Notes: generated from the letters alone by a model not told the origin. A stretch of DNA of 64,000 nucleotides from Prostheceraeus crozeri (GCA_907163375.1 CAJQUW010001071.1:124001-188000); one strand, 5' to 3'; positions 35,823 through 49,319 are shown, counted from the stretch's first letter. Numbers and translations are program-made.

Positions 35823-36529
35823 ACCGATGGGGAATATTCCTTGGCTATTCATTTTACTTTTATAGATTGGAAAGAGCCAAGTAAGTTGTTAGAATTTATC
35901 AATAATTGCTGCAATATATTTCTCCTACTATCCGTAGGTATCATCAGGCAGTTAGTGAATGATAAACAGAATAAAATTTGAAATTCACATCAAGAGATAT
36001 ATAAAAAAGATATACAAAATATACAAACTATGGTAAGAGAAGTGAAGGAGCTATGCGGCAGGTAGTTAAGGGTTGCATAGTACCAATAGCATTTATAGTA
36101 AATTACCTGACATGATGTCATGTCATGAATCTTCTCTGTACATGTAGGATTTATGATTGTTTTATGTAACTGACAGACTTACAGTCGAAGTAAGTAAAAT
36201 TCGACGATTCGAGTGTCCTGATAAGAAATTAAAATTGATGTGATCTTTTGAAGCTCAATTTTGAGTATGTGTATTAACTCTCTTCTGAAGTGTGTAACGT
36301 AACTTCAGTCACCAGTTTGATTGACTGATTGGATAGTTGCATTAATTTGTAGCGCATATCAAAACCTTGAGTAACATGCATGCATGGTACACAAGAAAGC
36401 GATCCAACGAACAGAGTTCTGAAGCCTGAGTTATCCTCTCGGTCAGATAGCAGCCTGAACAAAAGAACATTTAACCAAGGCTATTTCACCCCGTCGTACC
36501 ATCGAAGTCAATCACAGTCAAAGGTGCCA
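35823..36529. other. Nothing recognised
   Basis: Short AT-rich stretch without open frames, repeats or motifs that I can support. Confidence 0.4.
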
Positions 36530-36740
36530 AGATTGACGAGGTCGAACAATACGTGTACTTGGGTCAACTGGTAAACATGAAAGAAGGTACAGAAGCTGAA
36601 ATTTCTCGACGATGCGCCCAGGCATGGCAGACATTCAGTAAAACTAAACTGGTCTTCAAAAGTAAAATTTCAATCTGCTTAAAGAGACAAGTCTTCGACC
36701 AGTGTATTTTGCCAGTGATGACTTTTGTTTATTTATTTTT
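36530..36740 (+). pseudogene. LINE reverse-transcriptase fragment (RTE-like)
   Basis: Translates to a segment with VEQYVYLGQLV, EISRRCAQAWQTF, LKRQVFDQCILPVMTF, the post-catalytic thumb region of RTE-type LINE proteins. It probably belongs with the fragment at 37580-37945, separated by later insertions. Confidence 0.65.
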
Positions 36741-37079
36741 TCAGTGCATTTATACTGCGCTGTACCCAAGTGGCTCACAGCTCAGAGAAACATCTAACAG
36801 TAACGAACAGCAGATGCTGAAAGTCAAGTGAAGACATTTGACAAAAGGAAACTTTTTAACAGCCGTTTAAAAGAATTGAGTGCCTGAGCACTACGAATTG
36901 TCTGAGGAAGATCATTTCATACCACTTGAGCAACGTAGCTGAATGAAAATCCACCAGATGATTTGATGCTAATTTTAGACACTGTCAAAATAGTAGAGTC
37001 ACATGATGAACGAAGAGAGCGAGAGGTAGCATATAAACGAGACATATTAGACATGTGTACAGGTGAATTGAAATACGAA

Positions 37080-37430
37080 GCCTTATAACTCAATCAGCCT
37101 AGTTTGCTTCTCAAGCAATGAGACATTGGCAGCCACTTAAAAGCTTTCAAAGCAAGCGGTATGTGGTCACGTTGACGAGTCCGTAAAACAAGGCGAGCAC
37201 AAGAGTTTTGAACCATCTGTAATTTGCGCAAAGTCTGATTGGGAAGACCACAGAGAAGACTATATCCATGGTCAAGTCGCGAAAAAAAAGAATTTATTAG
37301 CTTGCATGCAACTTTTTCGGAAAGCCAGCGTCTGATGGAATATAGTCTGCGAATCTCAATAATAACAGGTTTCACAGCCAGAGCTGACATGCCTTTTGAA
37401 ATCCAAACATGAATCAATTTCAATACCTAG
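37080..37430 (-). pseudogene. CR1/Jockey-like LINE fragment
   Basis: The minus-strand frame contains RRWLSEKVACKLINSFFSRL, LLCGLPNQTLRKLQMVQNSC, ARLVL and HIPLALKAFKWLPM. This is the classical C-terminal reverse-transcriptase region of CR1-clade LINEs. Truncated at both ends. Confidence 0.75.
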
Positions 37431-37579
37431 ACAATTTAAACTTTCATAGAACTCTGTGTCTTCACCTATACATAAACACGTGGGAAAAGAGGAACGTTCA
37501 ATAAATCGAAGCTTGCTTAAAACAATAACTTTGGATTTTGTGGCTACAGATGCGAAACAGACAACTACGAAGAAGCAGC

Positions 37580-37945
37580 GCTCAAGACTCGAAGTTACTC
37601 AGCGTGCGATGGAAAAGCTATGCTCAAAATAACAATAAGGAACCGGAAGAAGAACGACTGGATCAGAGGGCGAGCTGGTGAGAAGGATGTCCTGGAGTCG
37701 GCAGCAAGATTGAAATGGAATTTGTGGAGGACAGACATATGGCACGTAGAACGAATGAACGTTGGACGAAAGTGTGACCGAGTGGTGTCCAAGAGATAGT
37801 GTAAGACGAAGAGGAAGACGGAAGACGTGATGGGTGGATGATATCAAGAGGTGGCGGGAATGAACTGGATAAGAGAAGCCCAAGACCGGAAGCAATGGAA
37901 AAGTCATGCGGAGACTTTCGTCCAGCAGTGGACCGATCATGACTG
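37580..37945 (+). pseudogene. RTE-like LINE C-terminus
   Basis: The reading frame shows TQRAMEK, RRTTGSEGE-type and KRKTEDVMGGW, EAQDRKQW, ETFVQQWTDHD-like words, matching the tail of RTE/craniofacial-development-like reverse transcriptases. Broken by several stops and frameshifts. Confidence 0.6.
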
Positions 37946-38166
37946 AGAAGAAGAAAGGGAAGCTTTTACCCCGCGGGCTGTGGCTCCTAGAACCCCTCGA
38001 TATGCTTTGATGTTGCTCCAAAACAGCAATATCTACGACTCCAGGACTCATGACTTTTAGTTTCTACGCAGTTTTGATAACTAAATGAATTAGAATTGCA
38101 ATAATGCTTTTATCAAGCAGAAAAATCCGTTCTTATGAAAAATCTTTAGGTCGCAGTCAATTCTAT

Positions 38167-39764
38167 CAGGGACATCTATGATTAATATAAGATATCTAAG
38201 GGACGTTCAACTCCCATACCATGTACTGCACTGGAGGCCAGTGTCTTTGGTAGATTTGATTACTGACGGTTGTTTGTGCACATATGGATAAAACCGTGAA
38301 ACAAGTGGTAAACAATTATACAGTGCTCTAATACGCTCATTCATGCAGGGAATCTGTTGAAAGAAGATTCTGGACCCAGTCAAGAAGAGACTAAAGAATT
38401 ACAAAACTCCCACAAGAATATGCAACTGTCAATGACAGCTGCAATATCAACTGCTAGTGATTGAAATTGTTCACCTACGGCACGTAGCATCAATGGCTAT
38501 TGTTGTGGATTTTGAACATTTTATAAATGTTTTTTTGTGCAATTAGCAGGCTTATTGCAAATAGATTTGCTTGCGAAAATCGATTCAGCAGTGTTTTTTT
38601 GGAGAACTATGGACTCTTTCTGGAAAATTTTTGATAATCTATTTCCTTTGCTCAAAGGAGTCATGGACGAAATGATAACTGATCAGTGATGATTTTACTT
38701 GCTACTACAGTCATTGCTGCAATAGGTCCATGCCTTATTCATTGTTATACAAGTAAAAGACATGGTTAAAATCTAAAGAAAATATACCGATGATGCAATC
38801 AGAAACGAACAAAAAACAAATTGAAACGTCAAAGATTAATAATGCTTTGATTGACATGACATGAAAATGCTAAAAGGTAAACAAGAATCGTGTGAATATA
38901 CATTCCTTCGGAAGATCCTTAATCAAGATTCTGGTGGAAAAGGGCAACCAGTGTTGTCTTTCCAAGTGAACCTCCAAGTAATGAGTGGTTACCGATGTTG
39001 ATATATTTTTATCTCTTATTAGACATATGTGATCACTGTGGTCACGTGTTAGGCCTTCAAATTATAATCAAAACTCCGACGAACAAATAAAATGTGATTA
39101 TGATGTCAGTGATTCATAAAATACGAGGATCATATTTGAATAAAAAGCAAACCAAGCGTTGATTGGTGACTTTCCATGATTTTAAAGTTCTACCGTATTG
39201 GGCAATTCAGGAGCAGTTGATTACGAAATCCGCATAAATTACGTCGGCGAATATGAAAACATTCACGCATCACTGTGAAAAAATAACCATCAATGTTCGT
39301 TTAATGAAAGTTGAGTAATTCAAGGCTGGAAATAAATCACACATGTCATATTGCTTCATTGCTCTTGAATTCTCTAATAAAGTCCACCAGTGGTCCAAAT
39401 TATTATACAGGAGGTTTTAGATAAGACAGTGGGAAAATCAATGAAAATAGGAAGTCACAATTTATTTGAAATTGACCATTGATGATATGTTTGCATGTGT
39501 ACTGTACATACACTGGACAGATTCTTCCGACAATTTCTCTGCAAGACTGGACTGGGCGTGTTAACTAGTATGTACAACAATCAATTCAGCTGAATTCTGA
39601 TTCATTTTACAATAATGAAGTGAACTGTCTACCACTTGTTTCATGGTCTCATCCAGATACACACTGTCGTTATTAATCAAGTCTACCAAAGTCAGTGGCC
39701 TCCAGTACATGCTCTGGGAGTTGAACGTCCCCTAGATATCCTATATTAATCATAGATGTCCCTG
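38167..39764. mobile_element. Non-autonomous DNA element with about 100-bp inverted repeats
   Basis: CAGGGACATCTATGATTAAT starts at 38167 and its inverse ends at 39764. Inverted similarity continues through GGGACGTTCAACTCCCA to CTACCAAAG-type words about 100 bp in. The flanks ATTCTAT (38160-38166 and 39765-39771) are a perfect 7-bp duplication, perhaps 8 bp originally. No coding region inside, so a hAT-type MITE is likely. Confidence 0.75.
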
Positions 39765-40043
39765 ATTCTATACGCTCCAAGAGTTGTGTATCCCGATTTC
39801 TGTATCATAGTATTCATAGCTATCTCTGGCTGCAGCTAGTCTATTCATGATCTTGGATTACTATACCCATGAACTTCTGAATGCCATGACTATACTATGG
39901 ATAGCTAGCTATACACCATTTCCCAATCAAAAGTGACTGTAGGGTGACTGGTCGCCCTTGTAGTTTCAGGTTTCTCGTTTATCGAAGTCCTTAAGCCAAG
40001 CTGATTGAATTGCATAAATCATTCATAGCTTGTTCTGTTATAG

Positions 40044-40323
40044 GATCCTAGGGACGAAAAATTGGCGCTTATACTCAGCAAGCAGCGGTATCATCAATCA
40101 CAACTGCATCGGACGAATCCGTCAGCAAATTCTTTATCATCGACTCTCAGTGCTACATTGGGAACAAATGGTACACAGGCTAGAAATATTGGCTTAAGAC
40201 CACACACTAGTCCTGAGAGACGCCATAAATCCGGATCCCCGGGAAGTCATCTCTACAGCGCTGAAGGTCCTGCAAAGTTATACAAAGCTGATTATGAAGA
40301 GGAGCCAGTGAAGGCGTGGAGTG
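40044..40323 (+). CDS. Host gene exon 1 of 3 visible (Ser/Pro/His-rich)
   Basis: An acceptor TTCTGTTATAG ends at 40043 and a donor GTAAGT starts at 40324. The frame is open throughout, starts in phase 0 (DPRDEKLALIL) and ends one base into a codon. The protein is low complexity, with Ser, Thr, His and Arg, then LYKADYEEEPVKAWS. Phase and composition fit the exon at 49080. I do not recognise the gene; it looks like a disordered regulatory or cytoskeletal scaffold. Confidence 0.6.
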
Positions 40324-41400
40324 GTAAGTGATCGCGGCTATTATCAAGGTTAACTATAAGATTGAAGTTGATCAGAAATTCTTCAGAAACTGTCAAATAA
40401 ATGATAATGATAATAAATGTCTATAATTAAAAAGGCATCAATGATAAGAATCGTGATGCCAGCATAAACGTTCAACACATCAAGCAAATTAATTGATTAG
40501 AAATAATAAACAAAAAGAATATCGAGTGGTATAGAAAATTATACGTAGTGAGGGATATAGTCACTCGGCAAATCCATCATTATGCATGGGAGACATTTCT
40601 GGAATATATGAATTGCCACGAAGAAGTGATCTGCAGATAGGTAATCTTGGCTTGTTAGAATCGGTTCAATGAGTGGGAATTAAGTCATGTAAGGGATGAT
40701 CAGAGTTATACATTGTCAAACAAAACAGTTTGAAGCCATTCATTCAGAAAAGGAAAAAATTCGGCTTCATGAAGCTGTCCAACAAGTATGTCGGGTATCA
40801 AAATGCGGTCAATACAAGCATTCTTCTGGGTATATTTTTCAACAATATTGGTAAGGCCAAAAGAAAGTTCGAATTGTGATGTATGAACCAGATTGACATC
40901 ATCAGCGAATATTACATGGTATCTAAAGTGTTTGATCAGAAAAGTGTCCGTAACACCAGTCACGTAGTCACTGAGAGTATCAATAGTTTGACGATTTAAA
41001 GAGTTACTATGGGGGAAGTAGATGATGGAAAATAGGCATTTGAAACTTTTATTGACTATCCTTAAAATGAGCAGCTCGACTTCCGGATCAAAAGATTGCT
41101 TGAATAAAATCCTACAACACATGAATGATTTAATCCAACAACAGGGACCTCCGCCTTTTCTTCCAGTGCTTCTATCTGCTCTAAAAATATAATAGCCAGC
41201 TAATTGAGTGATTCATCCATGTTTCTGTTACTTGTATAATTTCTGGGAATCGAAGAGATTTAGCAAGATAGTGAATTTCATCGAGTTTATTCAATATCGA
41301 CCTCGAATTAAAACAAAGAATAGATGGAATATTCACACCACGATGTCATTGAGCTATACTTATTCCTTTATGAACAATTAGGTTAATACGTATCATTACA
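40324..41400. other. Intron sequence, nothing recognised
   Basis: AT-rich, without supported genes. Open frames here lack motifs and splice context. Confidence 0.4.
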
Positions 41401-41408
41401 TCCTCGCC

Positions 41409-43267
41409 CAGTGGTCGGATTCTGACACGAATTTCGCATATTGCGCGAATTTGACTGGAAATGCGCGAATACGCGAACGAAATTATGCACTTAGATATAT
41501 TATAATAAATACCGCGAGCTAATGCTCTTGTCACTAGATAACTTGATATTGATATTCTAATTCTCATTCATAATATCAATCTTCGATAGTTTATGAACTG
41601 CTTTATGTGTTTTATACTTGTGACTAACTAGGCATTATTTAACATCTTTTCATTAAGTTTGTAACTCCATCTGAATTAAGTTTGAACTGCGATGTTCCAT
41701 ATGATATGCGATGGATTTATTAATATTTTTACCTTTTCCAGATCCATTTTACACACGAATGTATGTTGCTTGTGAATATGCTGAGGTTAACATAAGAATT
41801 ATGTTAGTACTTCATTCTGAGAATATGATTTTCAGAAATATATCAATTGATCAGATCCCTTCCCGATGCTGGAAAATTGATGTATCCAACTTTGATCATT
41901 GGCACAACGCCTACAACATCATCATTGGTGAAAAAGCTCGAAAAATCTTCTCAGATTTATCAGGCCTAACCAGGCAATCGCCTTCAAGATCATGAAACCC
42001 TTTTTCATGGAAATTACAAAAAGATTGAGCGACTATTTGCCTTTCGGGAACGAGCTACTGAGGGCTTCACGATTTTTAAGTCCTCTGTACCAACAGAGTG
42101 ACCATTATGAGAAATGGGTTTTTAAATTCGTCAAAGCCATTCCTAACATTTTAGGAGATAGCGACCGGTCGACATTGCAAGTCGAGATTAGGCTTCATCA
42201 AAGTCTGGTAAAAAACGCCTATGAAAACGATGTAGGAGAATTTTGGTCGAAAGTCGACAAGGTGGGAAAGACACCAACCCTAGTAAAAGTCGCCAAAGCG
42301 ATTTTTATTTTACCACATGGAAACGCGGAGGTCGAGCGCATTTTTTCGGGTCTATCCGATGTAATAACTAAGAAACGTCGATCGCTGGGTTCTGAAACCA
42401 TAAAGGCGTTGTCCAAAGACGTACACCAAAGAAAGCAAAGAATTGAAAAGCAAAAAGCAAAAACGAAAACTTGAGGCCGAAAAAGTGTGTGAGGAATTTG
42501 GCATATACAAACGGCGCACTTCAATGCAATTGAAACAACAAGAAATAAAAATTGACGCTGAAATAAAAGCCAATGAGGAACGAATTATCGCACTGAAGCG
42601 CCGTAGAACTCTGCTCAACGCAGAAAAAGCAGGCACAACTGAATTAAATGATCGTGTTTCAAATTCGATCATCGACAGCTGGATGCCGTCTACTTCCCAT
42701 TAGAACTACCGTAATGGGGATACTTGAGTCAATTATTTGGTCAACTTGCCTTTATAAAAATGATTTATTGCATGCGGTGGTCTGAAGCATAGATATACTT
42801 ACCTATACTGAATACTGTAAACCCTCGAAAAATTACGTGTAGAAGTAGAATAATGCATTGTTCTATCAAATTATCTGATGTTCAATATTTCAAAAGCATG
42901 TTTTACATTGTTTTTGATGTGAAATATGCGATATACATAAATTTCGTAGTTATGAGAAATAGGTCTCTATTTTTCTCCGCTTCGTTTGGTCAGCCTGGTG
43001 TGATGTATTGACAAAGCATGAAAATCACTGAAATGCCTATCTGCGTCCTCCATAAGATGTGTGTCATCTGATCATCTATTTTGTTCGCTGTAAGTGGACT
43101 TGTTCCTGTAAACTTATAGTACGTAAACTTGTGTTGCGTATATATATAAAAAAATAAATATATACTTGCTCGTAGGGTACATAAAACAAAAGTAAACGAA
43201 ATCAGCGCTAATACGCGAAATCAGAGCCGATACGCGAAATTGGCGAAATTTCGAAATCCGACCACTG
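41409..43267. mobile_element. hAT element with perfect 8-bp duplication
   Basis: Starts CAGTGGTCGGATT and ends with the inverse AATCCGACCACTG. TCCTCGCC flanks both sides (41401-41408, 43268-43275). The subterminal repeats contain ACGCGAA words. It holds a decayed transposase, so it is a truncated relative of an autonomous hAT. Confidence 0.9.
41711..42703 (+). pseudogene. Decayed hAT transposase C-terminus
   Basis: Three pieces in different frames: 41711-41995 (EKARKIFSDLS), 41992-42474 and 42443-42703. The middle piece has ILPHGNAEVERIFSGLS and KKRRSLGSETI, the hAT dimerisation domain near the C-terminus. The last piece is a Lys/Glu coiled-coil tail ending IDSWMPSTSH. The N-terminal DNA-binding and catalytic parts are gone. 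Two frameshifts separate the pieces. Confidence 0.75.
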
Positions 43268-43477
43268 TCCTCGCCATTTCTTTCCTTCTACGGAAATCAG
43301 ATAGCAACATTTTCCTTTCTTCAAGTTGACTTTTGGTCAAGTCCGGACGTAGATGTACTTTTTGTTAATGCACTGATGTTTTAAAGTTTTTGGAGTTTCT
43401 TAGACACTGAATTTTGTAATTAGAATTTCTGAATGATACACAAAATCGGTAACGGTTAGCTGGAGTTAGGATTACGT

Positions 43478-44158
43478 GTGCCAATTCTTCGACACGATGA
43501 GACTTCAGATTTCACGACATGTGCTTCTGTTGGGATTTCCGATATTGTTTCTCTTTCATTATCATCGTCGTCATCATCATTAGACAACTCATCAGCGCAT
43601 CAGCATTACATTTCAAATACTGCAAAGCGTTCAAAGATATCATTGATTATTAAAGATATTATGTTCTTGCAGTTATCGCATAAATACATCAACTTCATAC
43701 AGGATGATGATCCTTTGCATTGTGCAGTAGTCAAATTAGAACATTCCTTCTTTGTATTTAAATTCAATTTTCAGGCTTTGCACTGTACATTATCACCATT
43801 GATCAAACTGTCACATGTTCTGCATATCAATGAAGATTGTGCGCTGTCGTTGATACTGCCTCTCCGTGAACCAGGCATAGCGAATGTGAATAGATGTCAG
43901 CGATAGATATTAAAGTAATGAAATATCCTGAATATTAAAGCAGAGGTGGACCAAAATCATTCAATCTTGACACCAATCTGTAGCTTATCACCCAAAGATT
44001 CTTATGACATAAGATACTGTGAAAATGATGGACTTAATGTGAAATTATTCAAGAAAAACGGTCAAGATGATTCGACGAGCGCCAGCGACACAGCTAACCA
44101 CTTCGTCAGCCAGCTGAAACAAAATAAAATAAATTTATTAAATTTCTCCATTAAATGA
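43478..44158 (+). CDS. Uncertain open frames between hAT elements
   Basis: Two neighbouring frames (43478-43906, 142 residues; 43946-44158, 70 residues). The first has a Ser run and an amphipathic segment (KISLIIKDIMFLQLSHKYIN); the second begins after an AG acceptor-like site near 43946 and reads SYDIRYCENDGLNVKLFKKN. They have coding-like composition but no recognisable family. They could be exons of a host gene, a decayed gene or chance. Confidence 0.25.
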
Positions 44159-45394
44159 ATCTGAAGAATTGGCGAAATATAAAGATGATGATCTCTTTAG
44201 ATAGCGAACTTATTTATAAAGACAGAATGCAGCATCTGAAGCAAGCAGTAAATATAAGTAAGTATAAATGCAGAGTTGCCAGATGTTTGTATTTTATCCG
44301 AACATCCGGAAAGTCCGGATTTTGTCCGGACCTTTTTGTCAATTATTGAGTAATTCGGATTCAATGCTTTATGTGGAGTTTCTTGAAGAGTTAAACAATA
44401 CTACTTATTTAATGTTTACTGATTGCAACACAGCGGAGAATCCACGACAATCAGTGTTTTTGAGCGGATCGAAATTCCGCTTTCGCTCGCTCATCGCTCA
44501 TAATCGCCCTGTCGCTCGCTCACCGCTCATTTTCTCGAAATAATCCTTTCGCTCGCTCACCGCTCAAAATCATGAAAAAATGCCACTCGCTCGCTCATTT
44601 CTCGATAATACCCTCCTTAATTCTGCTAACTTTTTTATGCTCAGAGCTAATTCCATGCTTTAAATCAAATAGATACCTTTTATAGGCGTTGAAAGGAAAT
44701 TCATCATTTCATTTTAGTTGAAATTTGAAAGACACGTAAGTAAACCATCATACCAATGTTTTAAATTAGCTATTGCACAAAATTGGTTGAAACAATATAT
44801 TTTGATGAACATAGCCACAGAATTCTTTTGACATGTGTAGAGATGGGCAATAATCTAAACTTAATCCTACATGCTGATCACATGAATCAGTGCATACAAT
44901 TTTTGGCGCAATGCTTGGACAAAATTCTCAAGGTGCATTAAGTAACTATGTAATGCGTTGACAATTGAAAATGAACATATTTGAAGTCGTGACAAAATAA
45001 TGTAGATAATTCCTAAAAGTAGCTAAAGATGACATACGTGACTTATGAGTGACTGAGTAATCAATAAATGCAAGAAATCTGCTATAAATAAAATCGCTTG
45101 ATAAACGAAATCGCTGGTTTATGTGAAACAGCAAATGCTGCACCCAAAAGGACCTGAGACATCGGCCCACTAAGCTCAGTATCCGTCAAGATGGTCGGTC
45201 CGCAGCAGCTCGTTGCGCCCAGGTCCTACTTCCTTCTAACTTTGCACTCTTCTTCATGGTGATCTTTACACTTAAACACAGCATACTCTCTGCGAAACCA
45301 AATCATAGCCAGAGAGGACACGGCGAAGATTGGCATGTCACACAGATGACACTGAGGGTCGGTCCGGATTCCTCAAAGTGTCAGATTAGCAGGG

Positions 45395-47030
45395 GTATAC
45401 ATGGCATTTAAACGAACGGTCTGAACGGAACTTTTTTCATTTTTCTGATGAACGAATTATCGAACGGCATATCTGAGAAGCCGATGAACGGTGATCGGAC
45501 GAACGGATTTTTTGCTTGATTGAACGTAATTGAGCGGTAATTTAGCCCCGGAAACCCAACAAAAGAAATAATGGTAGAAAATCTTTGATACATTCCAAAA
45601 TAGCTTATTTACACATTCTGACTTCAATAAAGTAATATTCTGAAATTTGAAAATATTTAATTGCCAATTTGGGCATGGATCACCACTAACCCATTGGGCT
45701 TACGTGGTGTAGTGAAGCCACGAAAATTTCTATAAAAGAAAACTCTATTGATGCTCTTCGAAATTGCTTGTTTGAGCATTAAGACTTCAGTTCAATGACA
45801 AAACAATGACAAGAGACTTGCTATTACACAATGATTCCATCTCTTGTTATTGATTTAGTATTCCGAAAATAAATCTACTTATTCTACTACTCATCAGCTA
45901 CTAAAACATCTGCGCATATCACGATCAATGCGGTTTATCAGTGGTGAAAACTGAAGAAGGCGGACTGAAAATGTTTCACGTCCTTGCATGAAGCAACGAA
46001 ATTTGTCATGATGCGCACTAAATTATCATTTAATTCATCAATTGGTCACAAAGCATTGAACAGTTTGAATTCAAAAGCTGTGATGAGGTAGGTCTACTTG
46101 CACTGTGGGTGCCAATCTGACCATTACTTTTTAAAAATGGCAGGTATTATGTTGCTTTTGCATCAAGTAAAGTCATAAGCTGGGGTCGGGCCCGTTGCGG
46201 GCATCTCGATTTTTGCGGGAAGCGGGCATTCGCATGCAGGCACGGGCATTTACAATAATGACTTAATCTGAGAATTCATATCCGGTCAGTGGATATGCAG
46301 GTAGGGATTCATGGCGGCGTACATGACGCGGACGTAATGTATGTAGCCTAAGCTCATTATGCAATTGAATCTAGTCACTATCGAATTTAGTCACATCGTA
46401 CTCTTAAATCACTATTTCTGAAGATTATACCTAGGCCTATGCTAGCTAGCAGGTTTCAAGCACTGTGTAAGCGAAGTGTCAAATAGGTGAACATCTACCC
46501 ATCGTCACCTATAGCAAATTCGTGCAGTGTGATGCTGCTAAAGCGTGTTGTAGGCTCATCATCAAGACAGAAGGAGTATGACTTTCTCCATCGATTTTGA
46601 TATTCTCTAGTTTGATTGGTTTTGATACAATGGGCGCGTGTGACGTGTAACGTTTGACGTCAACTCATGTTTCGCATTGTCATTGTAGGACAATACCGAC
46701 AACGAATTTTCCGATAGGGCAGCTTGTGTTATTTCGCGATGTCAGATGGGAGAACATCCTGCATCGCCAACTTCCACATTTCTCTGGAAAAACCAATGTT
46801 AGCTAGAAACGACATCACTATATAATAAGGTTCGACAGCACTATGTAGGGTCCATCAAAATTGAATATTGTTTTGACTTAGAAGGAACGATTGAAAGGGT
46901 GTTTTATGCCATGAACGAACGGAGCAGTGGTGATAGTTCATTTGAGCGGTGAACGAACGAACGGGTCTGAAAGGCTAATGAGCGGAAGATCGAACGAATT
47001 GGGAAAAATATGACCGTTCTAATGCTGGGT
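45395..47030. mobile_element. Possible nested element with GAACGG repeats
   Basis: CATTTAAACGAACGGTC near 45410 and GACCGTTCTAATG near 47013 are roughly inverse. Many GAACGG or GAACGA words lie just inside each (45417-45520 and 46905-46995). No clear duplication found. It may be a second hAT-type MITE inside the larger one. Confidence 0.4.
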
Positions 47031-47360
47031 GTGAAACACAATAATCGAAAGACATTCCTGATCGTTTTTTTACATCGAGGAGTCAGGACGATTGCAGGAA
47101 ATTGCTTATCTGGGGAGCGATCTGGGAGTGATGGTCGCAGTTCACTGCATGTTATGAGGGAAAACATGAACTCCGAACGCTACCTTCGAGTGATCGAAGA
47201 ACATGTTTATCCTTTAGCATGCAGTTTAGGTGATCCATCATCTGATTGGATTCTCATGGATGACAATGCTCCATGCCATCATGCCAGTGCAACTCCATTG
47301 TATAGAAGACAGGCAGGAAAACGAACCTTAGACTGGCCAGCAAGGTCTACTCCCTTTTAA
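47020..47360 (+). pseudogene. Tc1-type transposase C-terminal fragment
   Basis: The frame reads MNSERYLRVIEEHVYP, then WILMDDNAPCHHASA, then LDWPARS. This is the second catalytic Asp region and the start of the third in Tc1/mariner transposases. Only the C-terminal half remains, and it ends at the LDWPARS point where the third Asp should follow. Confidence 0.75.
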
Positions 47361-47630
47361 CGACTAGGAAACGACTATAAAAAGACTTTTATGGAAAGCA
47401 TTTTTAAGAGACTTTTCAAATATTTCGCTTTTTTGATTTTTTGATCTTTTTGATTTTTGTTTTTTCTAAAAATGGCTCGCTCAACCGCTCGCTCACGACA
47501 AAAAATCACCGCTCGCTCGCTCAATTTTCGCTCACGGAATATTTTTTTCGCTCGCTCATCCGCTCATCAAAAAATTGAAAAATTGTCGCTCGCTCGCTCG
47601 CTCAGCTCGCTCAAAAACACTGACGACAAT

Positions 47631-49079
47631 GTATCACAAATACTCGTATGGTGCTTGAAAACGGTTAATTTGTCGGCTTATTGTAGGCAGCTTGCTCTCT
47701 TATTTCCTCTTAATATTTTGAGCTGTTTTTCGGCCTTGACCGTGTGTCTTTACGATTACAAGGCTTCAGAAGTCCGAAAGGATCACTTTCCAATTATTTT
47801 CTGACTTTTTGTTAGAAGCACTTGTGCTATTACAGGGAATGTAGCTTGCTTAGAGGGAGAACATTCAATAAGACCAGAGCATGTTTATAAGGCATCCAGC
47901 ATGATGATTTGTTTAGGCGGGTAGTTCCTTTTGTCCTGTGCTTGTGAAAATGTTCTTTTATCATAATTTGGAAAATACACGATTTTTCCAGAGAACCGCT
48001 CTTCTCATGTTGATATCGGCTACCGCACCAATCTGGCATATGCAAAACTTTGAACAGAACCTGAATTTCTCATTTCAATCTGTATACAAAAGCGTTTTAT
48101 ATGGAAGTTCAACCGAATCATCACCAAGTCATTAATTTCAGCGGGCTGCACTATTGACTAGATATATATCAAACAGATCAACATAATACATATCAAACAA
48201 TGTTGCTGTGTTTGTCGGTTTTGATCTCATGCATTCTTTCAAGACTCGGCTAAATTAAGTCTGTAATTTTCCTGTCGGCTAAATTTCAGTTAATTAATTA
48301 AAGTAAGCTTGAAAAATTTAGTATCAGTTGAAAAGTAGATTTCAATGTCGATAAAAGCCACAATCATAAAATTGCCTACTATTCAACAAGCTTTCTATGA
48401 ATCGGATAGTCCTTTTTTATAGTCGAGTCGGCTACTATTCGAAGAAATACGGAACTTTTAGTGCTTGAAACTGAAGGTTCACATTAGTACAACGTCAAAT
48501 GCAATCAAGACTTTAATTTGAATATAATTATCTGACTTATAGCGGTAAACACTACTTGTTGTGTTTATTCATGCCGCTATTTTTTTTCTTCATTTTAAAG
48601 GTCGCCCTAGCAGAAAGGTGGCATAAAATCCATAATTTTGGAGTGAGACTCCTGTATTTTTTTCAAGCAAGGGTGGGGAAATCATTTCGCTGTATGCTCG
48701 CTTGAATATTGTAACGAAATCAAAATTTTGTTTTGGTTGAAATATTCTCAAGTCCTTCATGTATAATTTTGGGAAAGAGAAGTATCTAGTGGTAGGTTTA
48801 TAACAGCTCTTATATCACATGATGTACTTCAACCTTTCGAACAAAGTCATCTTTGTTATTAACCTAACACTAGGCGTTTGACTCTCCCAAAATCATATTT
48901 TTTGTCATTTGTCGAATCAATGCACATTTTTACAGTTTCCGTAAAGTAACTGTTTTCCAATCCTTTATCAACAAAAACAGGTTTACACGCAGTCTGAAAA
49001 CATCAATCAAAATCATTCTCGCTAAGATCGCAAGAACTGATGCTTTCTGTGGCCTTTATGCTGTCATTTGCCTCAACAG
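47631..49079. other. Intron sequence, nothing recognised
   Basis: AT-rich, no supported gene or repeat. Confidence 0.4.
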
Positions 49080-49319
49080 GAGCAGAAATCAGCCCAATGT
49101 CATCAGAACGAACGCCTCCTCGAGAAGCTCGTGAAATTGCTGCTACCACAGCTCGATCGCCACGTTCGAACCGACTGGGAGCGCGGTTTCCTGGTGGCCA
49201 TCCTGCATCTCCACCAACAGCATTTATCCCTAACTTTGAATCTGCCCCCGTGCCGGTTCTAACTCAATTTGATGAAGTGAAAGAAAATGTGCGGCCGCGT
49301 CTAGCTCGACCAGTGAAAG
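49080..49319 (+). CDS. Host gene exon 2 of 3 visible (Pro/Arg/Ser-rich)
   Basis: An acceptor GCCTCAACAG ends at 49079. It starts two bases into a codon, exactly compatible with the exon ending at 40323. Protein: EISPMSSERTPPREAREIAA, SPRSNRLGARFPGGHPASPP, then VLTQFDEVKENVRPRLARP. It ends in phase 1 at 49319 with a weak donor GTGATA. No known domain; it looks disordered with possible SP/TP phosphorylation sites. Confidence 0.65.

Larger units (their letters stand above)
44452..47622. mobile_element. hAT element with CGCTCGCTCA subterminal repeats
   Basis: CAGTGTTTTTGAGCG starts at 44452 and CGCTCAAAAACACTG ends at 47622. ACGACAAT flanks both sides perfectly (44444-44451, 47623-47630). About 140 bp at each end is dense in CGCTCGCTCA words, the likely transposase binding sites. 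No hAT transposase is seen inside; instead there is a Tc1-type fragment and a possible nested element. Confidence 0.92.
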
